This document shows positions 7,664 to 15,585 of a DNA stretch of 64,000 nt, piece after piece (position 1 is the first letter of the stretch; every line of letters begins with the position of its first letter). The stretch comes from Scybalomonas sp905214925. GTDB lineage: Bacteria > Bacillota > Clostridia > Lachnospirales > Lachnospiraceae. The position numbers and the translations under genes were made by a program. The stretch spans positions 1 to 64,000 of the forward strand of contig CAJMOB010000003.1 in the NCBI GenBank assembly GCA_905214925.1. The letters are read 5' to 3'. Under the pieces are notes generated by a model. It had not been told where the DNA came from. It worked only from the letters and a program-made list of their open reading frames with translations, and did no database searches.

Positions 7664-9091
7664 TTATTCTAACACCTCACCGTTCGATGAAATCACCTTC
7701 TGATACCAAAAAAATGACTTTTTCTTTCTGCGTTCTAACGTTCCTGATCCATCTTCTTGCTTCTCCACATAAATAAAACCATAACGTTTTTTCATCTCAC
7801 CAGAACCTGCACTAATTAAATCAATGGGAGCCCATGAAGTATATCCCATCACATCCACTCCATCTTCGGTTACCGCATCATACATGGCTTTAATATGAGA
7901 ACGCAAATAATCAATGCGATAATCATCGATAATCTCTCCATTTTCATTGGGCACATCAACAGCACCTAATCCATTTTCTACGACAAACAACGGCTTTTGA
8001 TAGCGATCATAGACTTCATTTAATGTAATTCGAAAACCAAGGGGATCAATGGGCCAACCCCAATCACTATACGTTAAATATGGGTTTTTGGCAGACTTAA
8101 ATAAGTTCCCTTCTGCTTCTTCCTGCTTTGTATCTGGTGCTGCAATACAACGACTGTTGTAGTAGGAAAAAGAAATAAAATCCACTGGATAAGAAGCTAA
8201 AATCTCCTCATCTCCTTCTTCCATCACTGGATAGCATCCTTTCTTCTTTAACCTTGCTTTTGCATAGGATGGGTAATATCCTCTTGCTTGTACATCTACG
8301 AAGAAATAATTTTCTTGATCCACTTTCAAGGCTTCAAACACATCTTCTGGTCGGCAAGTATAAGGATAAGCACTTCCTGCTGCAAACATACATCCAACTT
8401 GATTTTCTGGATCGATTTCATGCGCCATCTTAACAGCCAAAGCGCTAGCAACTAATTCATGATGGCTCGCTTGATATTTTATTTTCTCTTCTTCGTCGCC
8501 TTCTTCAAAATAAATTCCAGCTCCCATAAACGGAGCATGAAGAATCATATTAATCTCATTAAAAGTAAGCCAATAGCGCACGTCACCTTTAAATCGCTCA
8601 AAAAGCACGTTACATAATCGCAAATAAAAATCAATCATAATGCGATTTTTCCAGCCGCCATATTTTTTTATTAAGCCAATCGGGCAGTCAAAGTGAGAAA
8701 TCGTAATCAAAGGCTCAATTCCATATTTTTTACATTCCAAAATAATATTTTCATAAAACTGAATTCCTTCTTCATTTGGCTCTTGTTCATCCCCATTTGG
8801 AAAAATTCTTGTCCAGCCAATGCTAAAACGGTATACTTTAAACCCCATTTCTGCAAAAAGACGGATATCTTCTTTGTAGTGATGATAAAAATCCACCGCC
8901 TCTTTTGCCGGATAGCAATATCCTTCTTCAAAAGATAACATTTTTCTACGCCCTGTAATCACAGAGGAACGCTCGCTTCCAGATGGGCAGACATCTACGT
9001 TTGCAAGTCCTCTATTTCCTTCTGCAAATCCACCTTCACATTGATTAGCAGCGGTTGCTCCTCCCCATAAAAATCCTTGTTTGAATGACAT
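7664..9091 (-). CDS. GH1 6-phospho-beta-glucosidase (second)
   Basis: A 475-residue GH1 enzyme. Acid/base Glu179 in TFNEIN and nucleophile Glu372 in FVVENG; the phosphate-binding region near the C-terminus reads SAGSGEMKKRYGF. Its ATG lies 12 bp after the stop of a beta-glucoside PTS gene, and a LicT-type antiterminator precedes that gene, so the three form one inducible operon. It hydrolyses the phosphorylated beta-glucoside delivered by the PTS. It is clearly diverged from the other GH1 at 952, so the two clusters probably serve different sugars. Confidence 0.92.
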   Translation of the reverse strand: MSFKQGFLWGGATAANQCEGGFAEGNRGLANVDVCPSGSERSSVITGRRKMLSFEEGYCYPAKEAVDFYHHYKEDIRLFAEMGFKVYRFSIGWTRIFPNGDEQEPNEEGIQFYENIILECKKYGIEPLITISHFDCPIGLIKKYGGWKNRIMIDFYLRLCNVLFERFKGDVRYWLTFNEINMILHAPFMGAGIYFEEGDEEEKIKYQASHHELVASALAVKMAHEIDPENQVGCMFAAGSAYPYTCRPEDVFEALKVDQENYFFVDVQARGYYPSYAKARLKKKGCYPVMEEGDEEILASYPVDFISFSYYNSRCIAAPDTKQEEAEGNLFKSAKNPYLTYSDWGWPIDPLGFRITLNEVYDRYQKPLFVVENGLGAVDVPNENGEIIDDYRIDYLRSHIKAMYDAVTEDGVDVMGYTSWAPIDLISAGSGEMKKRYGFIYVEKQEDGSGTLERRKKKSFFWYQKVISSNGEVLE

Positions 9092-9103
9092 ACTCTCACA
9101 CTC

Positions 9104-11071
9104 CTATTTTAAAATAGTTAACAGCGGATCTCCTGCTTTTACTTTCTCTTCTTCCGTATCAATGACATCTAAGAACTCATCCGTATTGGAGATAATCACT
9201 GGTGTTTCCATACAATATCCTTCTTTTTCTATCATTTCTTTATCGAAAATGAGCAATAACTGTCCTGCCTTGATTCGATCCCCTTGCTTAATTTTCGCTT
9301 CAAATCCTCTTCCATTTAATTGAACGGTATTTAATCCCACATGAATTAGCACTTCTGCTCCGCTATCTGCCTTAATTCCAATAGCGTGTAATGTTGGGAA
9401 TAGGGCGGATATTTCCCCATCAACAGGTGCATAGACAGCTCCTTCTTCTGGAACAATCGCCACCCCTTTTCCAAGGATTCCAGATGCAAAAGCATCGTCT
9501 TGCATTTTTTCTAATTTTATCACTTTCCCTTTTAAAGGACTGACAATTGAAATTCGATCAAGCATTGCTGTTTCTTTTGTCTTTGTTATTTGTTGACTGC
9601 TTTTAGATTCTTCATTTGTATCTTCTAAATTTTCAGTAGAAGTTTCCAATACCGCCTTATCCTCTTCTTTATCCCGGAAGAAAATCATCGTTGCCACAAA
9701 GGCAATTACCATCGTAATTCCAACACCAACAAAGGCTACGATCAAGTTTCCAAATCCTCCATCTGGTTCCACCATAGCTGGGAATTCAAAAATCCCCATT
9801 CCTCCCATTGAGAATTTACGGAAGTTAAATGCACCATAAAAACCTCCACCGATTCCACCAGCGATACAGCTAATAATAAATGGTGTTTTTAGTGGTAATG
9901 TAATACCATAAATGGCTGGCTCTGTTACGCCAAAAATACCAGAAATAAAGTTTGGAAGTGCCATTTCTTTTAATTTTTTATTTTTTGTTTTAAAGAAAAC
10001 GGCAAGGACAACTGCGGATGTGGCAAAAGTACAAGCAAAGAATGGCATCATAACATTGTCATATCCATTTGTCATAATATTATTGATGTAAACAGGAATA
10101 AATCCCCAATGAAGTCCAAAGATAACTAAAATTTGCCATGTTAAACCAACAATTGCTCCTGCAATCATCGGACTAAAATCTCTTACGGTCATAACTGCTT
10201 CTGCAATTAAATTAGAACCGAATGTTGCAATTGGTCCAATGAGAATAAATCCAACAGGAATTGCAACAATTAAAGTGAGCATTGGAACGAAAAAGAATTT
10301 TACAAGATCTGGTATGAACTTGTTAAAAAACTTCTCACATTTTGAAGCAAAATATACGACAAAGATAACGGGAATTACCGTTGACGTATAGTTCATTCCG
10401 ATAATTGGAATTTTAAAAAACTCAATGTATACATCAGACTCAAAAATTGTCCCTTGAAATAGTGTATAAAGGGCATCCCCACTGGCTTTCAACGCATCGG
10501 CTTGAATGGCTGGATAACATAAAATCGCACCAATTACGAGTCCAAGCATTGGTTTTAATCCAAACTTTTTGGCTGCTGTATATCCTAAGAACAGCGGTAA
10601 GAACGTAAAGAGTCCATCACCAATGGCATTTAACACTTGATACACACCACTTGCCTCGGTATAAAGTCCAAGGGTAAGGAATAAAACACTAAGCCCTTTT
10701 ACCATACCACAAGCTGCCATAATTCCTAAGATTGGTTGGAAAATTCCTGAAAGCACATCAATGAGACGATTTAATGGATTACCACCTTTTTTTTCTTCGG
10801 TATCCTCCGCTTTTCCTTCTTCCAATCCAAGCAATGGCATAACATCTGCATACACTTCTGGTACATGGTTTCCAATAACCACTTGATATTGACCACCACT
10901 TTTCATCACTGTGACAACGCCTTCCATATTTTTGAGAACATCGTCCTTTGCCTTTTTCTCATCTTTCAATTTGAATCTGAGTCTCGTAATACAGTGTGTT
11001 AAACTGATTACATTTTCTTTTCCACCGATATTTTTGACAATTTCTTTTGCCAAGGTTTCGTATTTACCCAT
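9104..11071 (-). CDS. PTS beta-glucoside transporter subunit IIBCA
   Basis: A 655-residue full-length enzyme II. EIIB at about 1-85 with Cys27 in THCITRLRF; EIIC at about 100-470 with GVTEPAIYG; a Glu/Ser/Thr-rich linker at about 475-505; EIIA at about 510-655 with the phosphorylated His577 in VLIHVGLNT. Start taken at MGKYETL, 8 bases after GGAGG. It imports beta-glucosides and passes phosphate from HPr to the sugar. It follows licT by about 100 bp holding a RAT-like site, and precedes the GH1 gene. Its EIIA domain could also serve the IIA-less enzyme encoded at 2427. Confidence 0.94.
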   Translation of the reverse strand: MGKYETLAKEIVKNIGGKENVISLTHCITRLRFKLKDEKKAKDDVLKNMEGVVTVMKSGGQYQVVIGNHVPEVYADVMPLLGLEEGKAEDTEEKKGGNPLNRLIDVLSGIFQPILGIMAACGMVKGLSVLFLTLGLYTEASGVYQVLNAIGDGLFTFLPLFLGYTAAKKFGLKPMLGLVIGAILCYPAIQADALKASGDALYTLFQGTIFESDVYIEFFKIPIIGMNYTSTVIPVIFVVYFASKCEKFFNKFIPDLVKFFFVPMLTLIVAIPVGFILIGPIATFGSNLIAEAVMTVRDFSPMIAGAIVGLTWQILVIFGLHWGFIPVYINNIMTNGYDNVMMPFFACTFATSAVVLAVFFKTKNKKLKEMALPNFISGIFGVTEPAIYGITLPLKTPFIISCIAGGIGGGFYGAFNFRKFSMGGMGIFEFPAMVEPDGGFGNLIVAFVGVGITMVIAFVATMIFFRDKEEDKAVLETSTENLEDTNEESKSSQQITKTKETAMLDRISIVSPLKGKVIKLEKMQDDAFASGILGKGVAIVPEEGAVYAPVDGEISALFPTLHAIGIKADSGAEVLIHVGLNTVQLNGRGFEAKIKQGDRIKAGQLLLIFDKEMIEKEGYCMETPVIISNTDEFLDVIDTEEEKVKAGDPLLTILK

Positions 11072-11134
11072 GTTTTTTACCTCCATCTGCTTTTTTTATC
11101 TATCCCTTTCGGGTTGCAATATATGCAATTATGA

Positions 11135-11163
11135 AGGTTTAGCCAACTAAATGTCACTATCCT
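11135..11163 (-). promoter_or_regulatory. RAT-like antiterminator site between licT and the PTS gene
   Basis: On the minus strand AGGATAGTGAC, a variable loop, then GGCTAAACCT. It matches the layout of ribonucleic antiterminator sites bound by LicT/BglG proteins and resembles the site at 12239-12268 (shared AGGATAG, GA and GCTAAACCT). Unlike that site, no T-tailed terminator is evident after it, so its function here is uncertain. Confidence 0.55.
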
Positions 11164-11173
11164 AACATGCGTA

Positions 11174-12022
11174 TTAAGATTTTATTGTTTTATGCAGCAC
11201 CCGTTCAATGTGAATGGTTAAATATAAATATTCCTCTTTTGAAAGTTGATACCCATATTTCTTTTTAATAAAAGATGCCACTTTTTCCACACATTGGTAT
11301 GCTTTTTTATATTTCAAGCGAATCACTTCTAATAAGTCATCGCTATCATCATCTTCATAAGTGGTATGATCTACTAAACGCTTTGCAAAAAATTTTAAGT
11401 GGGTAATAAACCGATAATAGTAAACATCGTCTTCATCAAAACTTGTTTGAAAAAAGTATTTTACAATATTCACAATTTCTTGCATAATGGTTGTAATCTC
11501 ATACATATTGTGCATCTTCTCTTCATCCATTTGCGCATTTGCCAAATGAAGAGCAATAAATCCTGCCTCATCTTCTGGTAGACGAACTTTTAATTTTTCC
11601 TCGATATAATCAATCGCCCAAAGTCCAATTTGAAATTCTTCTTTATAAAATCTTCTAATATCCCAAAGTAGAACATTTTTAACAGTAATCCCATCTAAAA
11701 ACCGCACAATAGCTGTATGAATATGATCGATTAAAGAAATATAGATCATCTCATTTAATCGCTTTCCAAGCTGAATTTTCGCTTCTGATATAATCTGTTC
11801 TCCAATCTCAATATGCTCTAATGGGATATCCTCTATTAGAACTTGGAACTTATGGCTGGCTTCTGTTGTGGAAAGAGAAAAGACTTTGTCAATCATCGAT
11901 TCCTCAATATTTTCTCCTACCTTTTTCTTATAACAAATTCCCCTCCCCATAACGATCTTCTCATGCTTTGATTCATCTAAAATAACCGCTACATTATTAT
12001 TTAGAATTTTGTGTATCCTCAT
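11174..12022 (-). CDS. licT: BglG/LicT-family transcription antiterminator
   Basis: A 282-residue antiterminator. The RNA-binding CAT domain occupies about 1-55 (typical start MRIHKILNNNVAVIL), followed by PRD1 at about 65-165 and PRD2 at about 170-280. The regulatory histidines are visible in LIDHIH, FIALHLANA, FITHLKFF and LTIHIERV. It binds RAT hairpins so that RNA polymerase passes overlapping terminators when the substrate is present; PTS phosphorylation of the PRDs controls it. An RAT plus terminator lies in its own leader, implying autoregulation, and the PTS and GH1 genes follow. Start chosen at MRIHK rather than an ATG six codons earlier, from the family start and AGGAG spacing. Confidence 0.92.
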   Translation of the reverse strand: MRIHKILNNNVAVILDESKHEKIVMGRGICYKKKVGENIEESMIDKVFSLSTTEASHKFQVLIEDIPLEHIEIGEQIISEAKIQLGKRLNEMIYISLIDHIHTAIVRFLDGITVKNVLLWDIRRFYKEEFQIGLWAIDYIEEKLKVRLPEDEAGFIALHLANAQMDEEKMHNMYEITTIMQEIVNIVKYFFQTSFDEDDVYYYRFITHLKFFAKRLVDHTTYEDDDSDDLLEVIRLKYKKAYQCVEKVASFIKKKYGYQLSKEEYLYLTIHIERVLHKTIKS

Positions 12023-12119
12023 CTTCTCTCCTACTTTCATTCACTTTCCCACAAAGTATCCTTTTGCCATTTATTTTTGCTTTTTTTAAACTTGTACGCT
12101 ATCTACAAAAATAAACAAC

Positions 12120-12243
12120 AAAAAAAACCTGCACATGAGAAATAAATCCACCTTCTAAAAATTATTATAGGTGTAGAAGACAGATCTGTTTGTTGATTTC
12201 TCACACAGGGATCTATCACTTGCTATTTCTCAATATGTAGGTT
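12120..12243 (-). terminator. LicT-controlled terminator in the licT leader
   Basis: On the minus strand the arms AACCTACATATTGAGAAAT (12243-12225) and ATTTCTCATGTGCAGGTT (12143-12126) can pair with a mismatch in the middle, followed by a run of seven to eight T. The loop is about 80 bases. The 5' arm shares its AACC with the end of the RAT site, the classical mutually exclusive arrangement. Confidence 0.7.
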
Positions 12244-12268
12244 TAGCTTGCTTTACAATCGCTATCCT
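12239..12268 (-). promoter_or_regulatory. RAT site upstream of licT
   Basis: On the minus strand AGGATAGCGATTG, loop, GCAAGCTAAACCT. It matches the known LicT RAT pattern GGATTGTTACTG...GCAGGCAAAACC in positions and spacing. Its 3' end overlaps the terminator that follows. Binding by LicT should stabilise it and allow transcription of licT, the PTS gene and the GH1 gene. Confidence 0.75.
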
Positions 12269-12283
12269 GTTTTTTCTTGTTTC

Positions 12284-12312
12284 ATTTTAACATATTTCGG
12301 ATAAAGATGCAA
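12284..12312 (-). promoter_or_regulatory. promoter of the licT-PTS-GH1 operon
   Basis: Minus strand TTGCAT (12312-12307), 17-base spacer, TAAAAT (12289-12284). It is placed about 15 bp before the RAT site, as expected for an antitermination-controlled leader. Confidence 0.7.
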
Positions 12313-12368
12313 ATATTTTTTCTCTTTTATTGCTCAATGAGAAACGATATCTTTTTTCCTATTCCAAA

Positions 12369-13514
12369 TTAATATTCATCTAGGAAATGATGTCTTACCC
12401 CACCTTGTTTATACCCAATAACCGTATCTAAGTTTACATTCTCAACACTTCTAAAAATATTGCTCTCAACAAATGGATTGTTCTTTTTCATCTGGGCAAT
12501 CATATGTTTTACTTCCATTCGTTTTGAGGAACTAGAACCATCTGGATTGCAAGTCGAACAAGTATCGGTAAAACGGCACGCACATTGAATAAAATAAAGT
12601 TCATTATAGTCTCTCCAATGTTTAATATCATCTTCTCGAATCAAATACATTGGACGAATTAATTCCATGCCTTCAAAGTTTGTACTATGAAGCTTTGGCA
12701 TCATTGTCTGTACCTGAGCTCCATAGAGCATACCCATTAAAATCGTTTCAATAACGTCATCATAGTGATGTCCTAATGCAATCTTATTACATCCTAGTTC
12801 CTTTGCCTTGCTATATAAATGCCCTCTTCTCATTCTAGCACAAAGATAGCAAGGGGATTTCTCAATGTTAAATACAGAATCAAAAATATCCGATTCAAAT
12901 ATGGTAATTGGTATATTTAACATTTTGGCATTGTTTTCAATAATCTGACGATTGACCGCATTATATCCTGGATCCATTACAAGGAATACAAGTTCAAAAG
13001 GAAATTTATTATGCCATTTTAACTCTTGGAATAATTTTGCCATTAACATGGAATCTTTTCCACCAGAAATACAAACGGCAATTTTATCGCCTTCTTGTAC
13101 AAGCTCATATTCATTGATCGCTTTTGCAAACTTAGAAAAAAGTTGTTTATGAAACTTTTTACGAATACTTTTTTCCACTGCCTTGGCTTTTTCTTCCTCT
13201 TCTTTTTCTTTACTTTGATTCATTTCTGCTACAAGCCAACCAGTGTAGCCATCTTTTAAACTATGGGCTTCATACCCTTCCTCTGCCCATTGTTCCGCTA
13301 CGTCTTTACTGATGACGCCTCTTGTACAATAAAAAATAATTTTTTTATCTTTTGAAAAATTCGCTTTTTCTTCTTCTAATCTCTCATAAGGAATAGGAAC
13401 AGCACCTTCGATGGTTCCATATCCTCGCTGTGCCTCTGTTCGAATATCTACAAGAATATATTCCTCTTTCGCAAACTGTTTTAATTGTTCATATGTGATT
13501 TCAATTGTTTCCAT
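12369..13514 (-). CDS. rhodanese domain fused to TtcA-like PP-loop sulfurtransferase
   Basis: A 381-residue fusion. Residues about 5-95 form a rhodanese domain with catalytic Cys63 in YCTRG. A charged linker (about 98-120) follows, then a TtcA/TtuA-type adenylating domain with the ATP motif SGGKDS at 150-155, a CYLC pair at 222-225 and more cysteines in QCACRFTDTCSTC near 310. TtcA proteins thiolate tRNA with a [4Fe-4S] cluster. Here the rhodanese domain could pass persulfide sulfur to the catalytic domain in cis. The tRNA target is not known. Monocistronic, with its own promoter; the gene is followed by about 80 bp of the licT upstream region. Confidence 0.85.
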   Translation of the reverse strand: METIEITYEQLKQFAKEEYILVDIRTEAQRGYGTIEGAVPIPYERLEEEKANFSKDKKIIFYCTRGVISKDVAEQWAEEGYEAHSLKDGYTGWLVAEMNQSKEKEEEEKAKAVEKSIRKKFHKQLFSKFAKAINEYELVQEGDKIAVCISGGKDSMLMAKLFQELKWHNKFPFELVFLVMDPGYNAVNRQIIENNAKMLNIPITIFESDIFDSVFNIEKSPCYLCARMRRGHLYSKAKELGCNKIALGHHYDDVIETILMGMLYGAQVQTMMPKLHSTNFEGMELIRPMYLIREDDIKHWRDYNELYFIQCACRFTDTCSTCNPDGSSSSKRMEVKHMIAQMKKNNPFVESNIFRSVENVNLDTVIGYKQGGVRHHFLDEY

Positions 13515-13650
13515 AAAACCTCAACTTTCTATTTCCTTACTTTTTTATGATATTTATCAACGATTCCTCATCCACCAATTGCTGTTGCTGCGCAATCGAG
13601 ATAGTAAAAATCCTTTTATTCTAGCTATTCCTTGTTTGTATACCTTGTTT

Positions 13651-13679
13651 ATTCTAACACTTTCACCATCGATTCTCAA
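13651..13679 (-). promoter_or_regulatory. promoter of the rhodanese-TtcA gene
   Basis: Minus strand TTGAGA (13679-13674), 17-base spacer, TAGAAT (13656-13651), giving a 5' untranslated region of about 130 bases. An open frame inside that region lacks a usable start codon (see rejected items). Confidence 0.6.
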
Positions 13680-13697
13680 CATAAAAATATAGAAAAC

Positions 13698-13735
13698 AAA
13701 AAGGCAAAATACCAAATATTTGGTATTCCGCCTTT
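13698..13735 (-). terminator. terminator after the flavin/ferredoxin gene
   Basis: Minus strand AAAGGCGGAATACCAAATATTTGGTATTTTGCCTTTTTG: a long stem with one mismatch, centred on a palindrome, ending in a T-run. It begins 18 bp past the stop of the gene ending at 13753. Confidence 0.88.
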
Positions 13736-13752
13736 GTTCGCAAACTATCCTA

Positions 13753-14385
13753 TTATCTTTTTTCGATTGCTTCGAATGGACAGATGGAAATACAATTTCC
13801 ACAATGCAAACAATTTTCTTGATTGATTACAGGAGGTTTTACAGAGAAATTGATACACTTTTGTGGGCATTTGGAATCACAAAGACGACATTCTTGGCAT
13901 TTATCGGTAATAAAGAATCCTCCTATATGTATAGACTTCTGTCCTTTTTCTCCTAATACAAAACCTGCTCGATAAATGGGCTTTACAGAAAGATCAAAAA
14001 ACTCTCCATTCCCTTCATATACTTGAAAAACTTCCAATGCCATACGGCTCTCCTCTTCTGGATAGATCTCTGCCATATAAGGATTTTGTTCAAAAACCTC
14101 TGATAATCTACTAGAACCAATATTTCTTACCTTTCCTCTAATGGAAATGGCTTTCTTATTCATAGTTCCTTCTCCTCCACACATTCCACTAATGGCCACA
14201 TAAGGTTTTTCTGTCAACTGACGATAAAACTCTTTCCCTTTTGCAGTAATAAAATACAAGCTATTATCATCTACCAACATAATATCAATCACTCTAGCAA
14301 CAGGAAGTCCTTCCCTATCGACTGTCGCAATAACGGTAGAATGTATTTCTTCCTTTAATATTTTTAAATAATCCTTTGTCTCCAT
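13753..14385 (-). CDS. PNPOx-like flavin domain with C-terminal 2[4Fe-4S] ferredoxin domain
   Basis: A 210-residue protein. Residues about 5-135 look like a pyridoxamine-phosphate-oxidase-like split-barrel flavin domain (IATVDREGLPVARVIDI start). Residues about 160-208 carry two [4Fe-4S] motifs: Cys163, 166, 169, 173 (CQECRLCDSKCP) and Cys192, 195, 198, 202 (CLHCGNCISICP). It is probably a small cytoplasmic flavin-ferredoxin redox protein; the electron partner and substrate are unknown. It has its own promoter with an overlapping inverted repeat and its own terminator, and it stands next to a double CMD-domain protein that may also be redox or stress related. Confidence 0.85.
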   Translation of the reverse strand: METKDYLKILKEEIHSTVIATVDREGLPVARVIDIMLVDDNSLYFITAKGKEFYRQLTEKPYVAISGMCGGEGTMNKKAISIRGKVRNIGSSRLSEVFEQNPYMAEIYPEEESRMALEVFQVYEGNGEFFDLSVKPIYRAGFVLGEKGQKSIHIGGFFITDKCQECRLCDSKCPQKCINFSVKPPVINQENCLHCGNCISICPFEAIEKR

Positions 14386-14433
14386 TTTTGATACCTCTCT
14401 ATAATGTTAGTTGTAACCTTTTTCATTACATTA

Positions 14434-14470
14434 AGTGTATCGCTTTTTAATTGTAACGTCAACTGTTACA
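14434..14470 (-). promoter_or_regulatory. promoter with overlapping TGTAAC-N7-GTTACA operator
   Basis: Minus strand TTGACG (14462-14457), 17-base spacer, TACACT (14439-14434). The inverted repeat TGTAAC, seven bases, GTTACA (14452-14470) covers the -35 box, and another TGTAAC half-site occurs at 14412-14417, downstream of the start. This is the geometry of a repressor operator for the flavin/ferredoxin gene. The regulator is not encoded nearby. Confidence 0.6.
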
Positions 14471-14546
14471 TGGAAACTTTTTATCATAATCATCCAAAAT
14501 CATCTCATATTCTTCTTATTGGAAACAGTTAAGCTATATGAATTTT

Positions 14547-14588
14547 TCAAAAACAAAAACCATGAGGTTACAACTGCCCCATGGTTTT
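14547..14588 (-). terminator. terminator of the CMD-domain gene
   Basis: Minus strand AAAACCATG, loop, CATGGTTTTTG. It is part of a segment duplicated at 21998-22140 together with the end of the CMD gene. Confidence 0.7.
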
Positions 14589-14622
14589 CCTATTATATAT
14601 TATATTATAAAGAATACGGATT

Positions 14623-15306
14623 CTATTCTGCTGCTTTATTTACACAGGAAATCGCATTCAAACTTCTCGGATACCCGATATAAGGCAAACACTGTGAAAC
14701 CACTCTCATCAGGAATTCTTTATCATTTCCAAGATTCATATTTCCCTTTGCATGAGCGATTAACTGTGGTTCGCATCCCCCTTGTGCCATTAAAAAACAA
14801 AAGGTAATCATTTCCCTCTGTGCAAGATCAAGACCTTCTCTTGTGTAATAGTCTCCAAAGCAGTTTGCTGCCAACCATCGATTCACATGCCCTGATTTCC
14901 ATGCTTCTTTCATCTGCTCTCCAAAAATATCAACCTGTGCCTGTGCACCTTTTTCCAGACGATTCTCTGAATTGGTCGTTGCACGTTTTTCTACTGGAAG
15001 TGGGATTCCTTTCTCCAGTAACACTGCATTGGCAATTTCCAAAAATGGTAGCATCCGTCCAAAACCAACATAATCCACAGACTGATAAATGACTTCTTTT
15101 ACCATCACAGAAGTTACCCCTGCATCGAAAGCTTTCGGAAGCATCATTCGAAACGCTTCTTTCCCTTGACATCCAATTAATGTAGCAAGAATTGCCATAT
15201 ATCGAGTTTGATCGTCCAGTTCCTGTCCTTCTTCGTGAACTACCTCATCAAAAGCAAATTGTTCAAAGATTTCCATAAATTCTGCATCTGTCTCATGTAA
15301 ATTCAT
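14623..15306 (-). CDS. carboxymuconolactone decarboxylase (CMD) family protein, two CMD domains
   Basis: A 227-residue protein with two AhpD/CMD-like helical repeats (about 25-110 and 125-215). Many such proteins are annotated as gamma-carboxymuconolactone decarboxylases but act as uncharacterised redox or stress proteins; the AhpD CxxC pair is not present. The C-terminal stretch YIGYPRSLNAISCVNK is typical of the family. Its 3' end and terminator have a diverged, internally deleted copy at 22005-22205 inside a chimeric gene. Own promoter region (about 15310-15480) not clearly resolved. Function unknown. Confidence 0.85.
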   Translation of the reverse strand: MNLHETDAEFMEIFEQFAFDEVVHEEGQELDDQTRYMAILATLIGCQGKEAFRMMLPKAFDAGVTSVMVKEVIYQSVDYVGFGRMLPFLEIANAVLLEKGIPLPVEKRATTNSENRLEKGAQAQVDIFGEQMKEAWKSGHVNRWLAANCFGDYYTREGLDLAQREMITFCFLMAQGGCEPQLIAHAKGNMNLGNDKEFLMRVVSQCLPYIGYPRSLNAISCVNKAAE

Positions 15307-15537
15307 CTGTGCTCTCTCCTTTTGTTCCGCATAGCTAGTTTTATCCTATTTCTTCATACAACTTCTTTTAAATAGAATAAAGAGTTTCTTTTACTATCTC
15401 CACTATAACACCTGCTCCTTTCCATGTCTAATGCCTATTATTATAATTGAGATATGCTTTTAAAGTATTTCTTTATACCTTCGAGAAAATGCTAGGAAAG
15501 AAGCATATAGTCGACAGGAAAAAGAGAGCAGAAAATC

Positions 15538-15581
15538 AAAAAAGCGGCAAAGCAGTTCTTAGCTCTGCTATGCCACCTCTT
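15538..15581 (-). terminator. terminator of the adhesin gene
   Basis: Minus strand GGCATAGCAG, nine-base loop, CTGCTTTGCC, then GCTTTTTTG, directly after the adhesin stop codon. Confidence 0.85.
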
Positions 15582-15585
15582 TGAA

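Noticed and set aside
13557..13625. Possible second leader peptide ending NSNWWMRNR before the rhodanese-TtcA gene
   Set aside because: The frame has no ATG, GTG or well-placed TTG start after the AAGGA site and no terminator follows, so I cannot support it.
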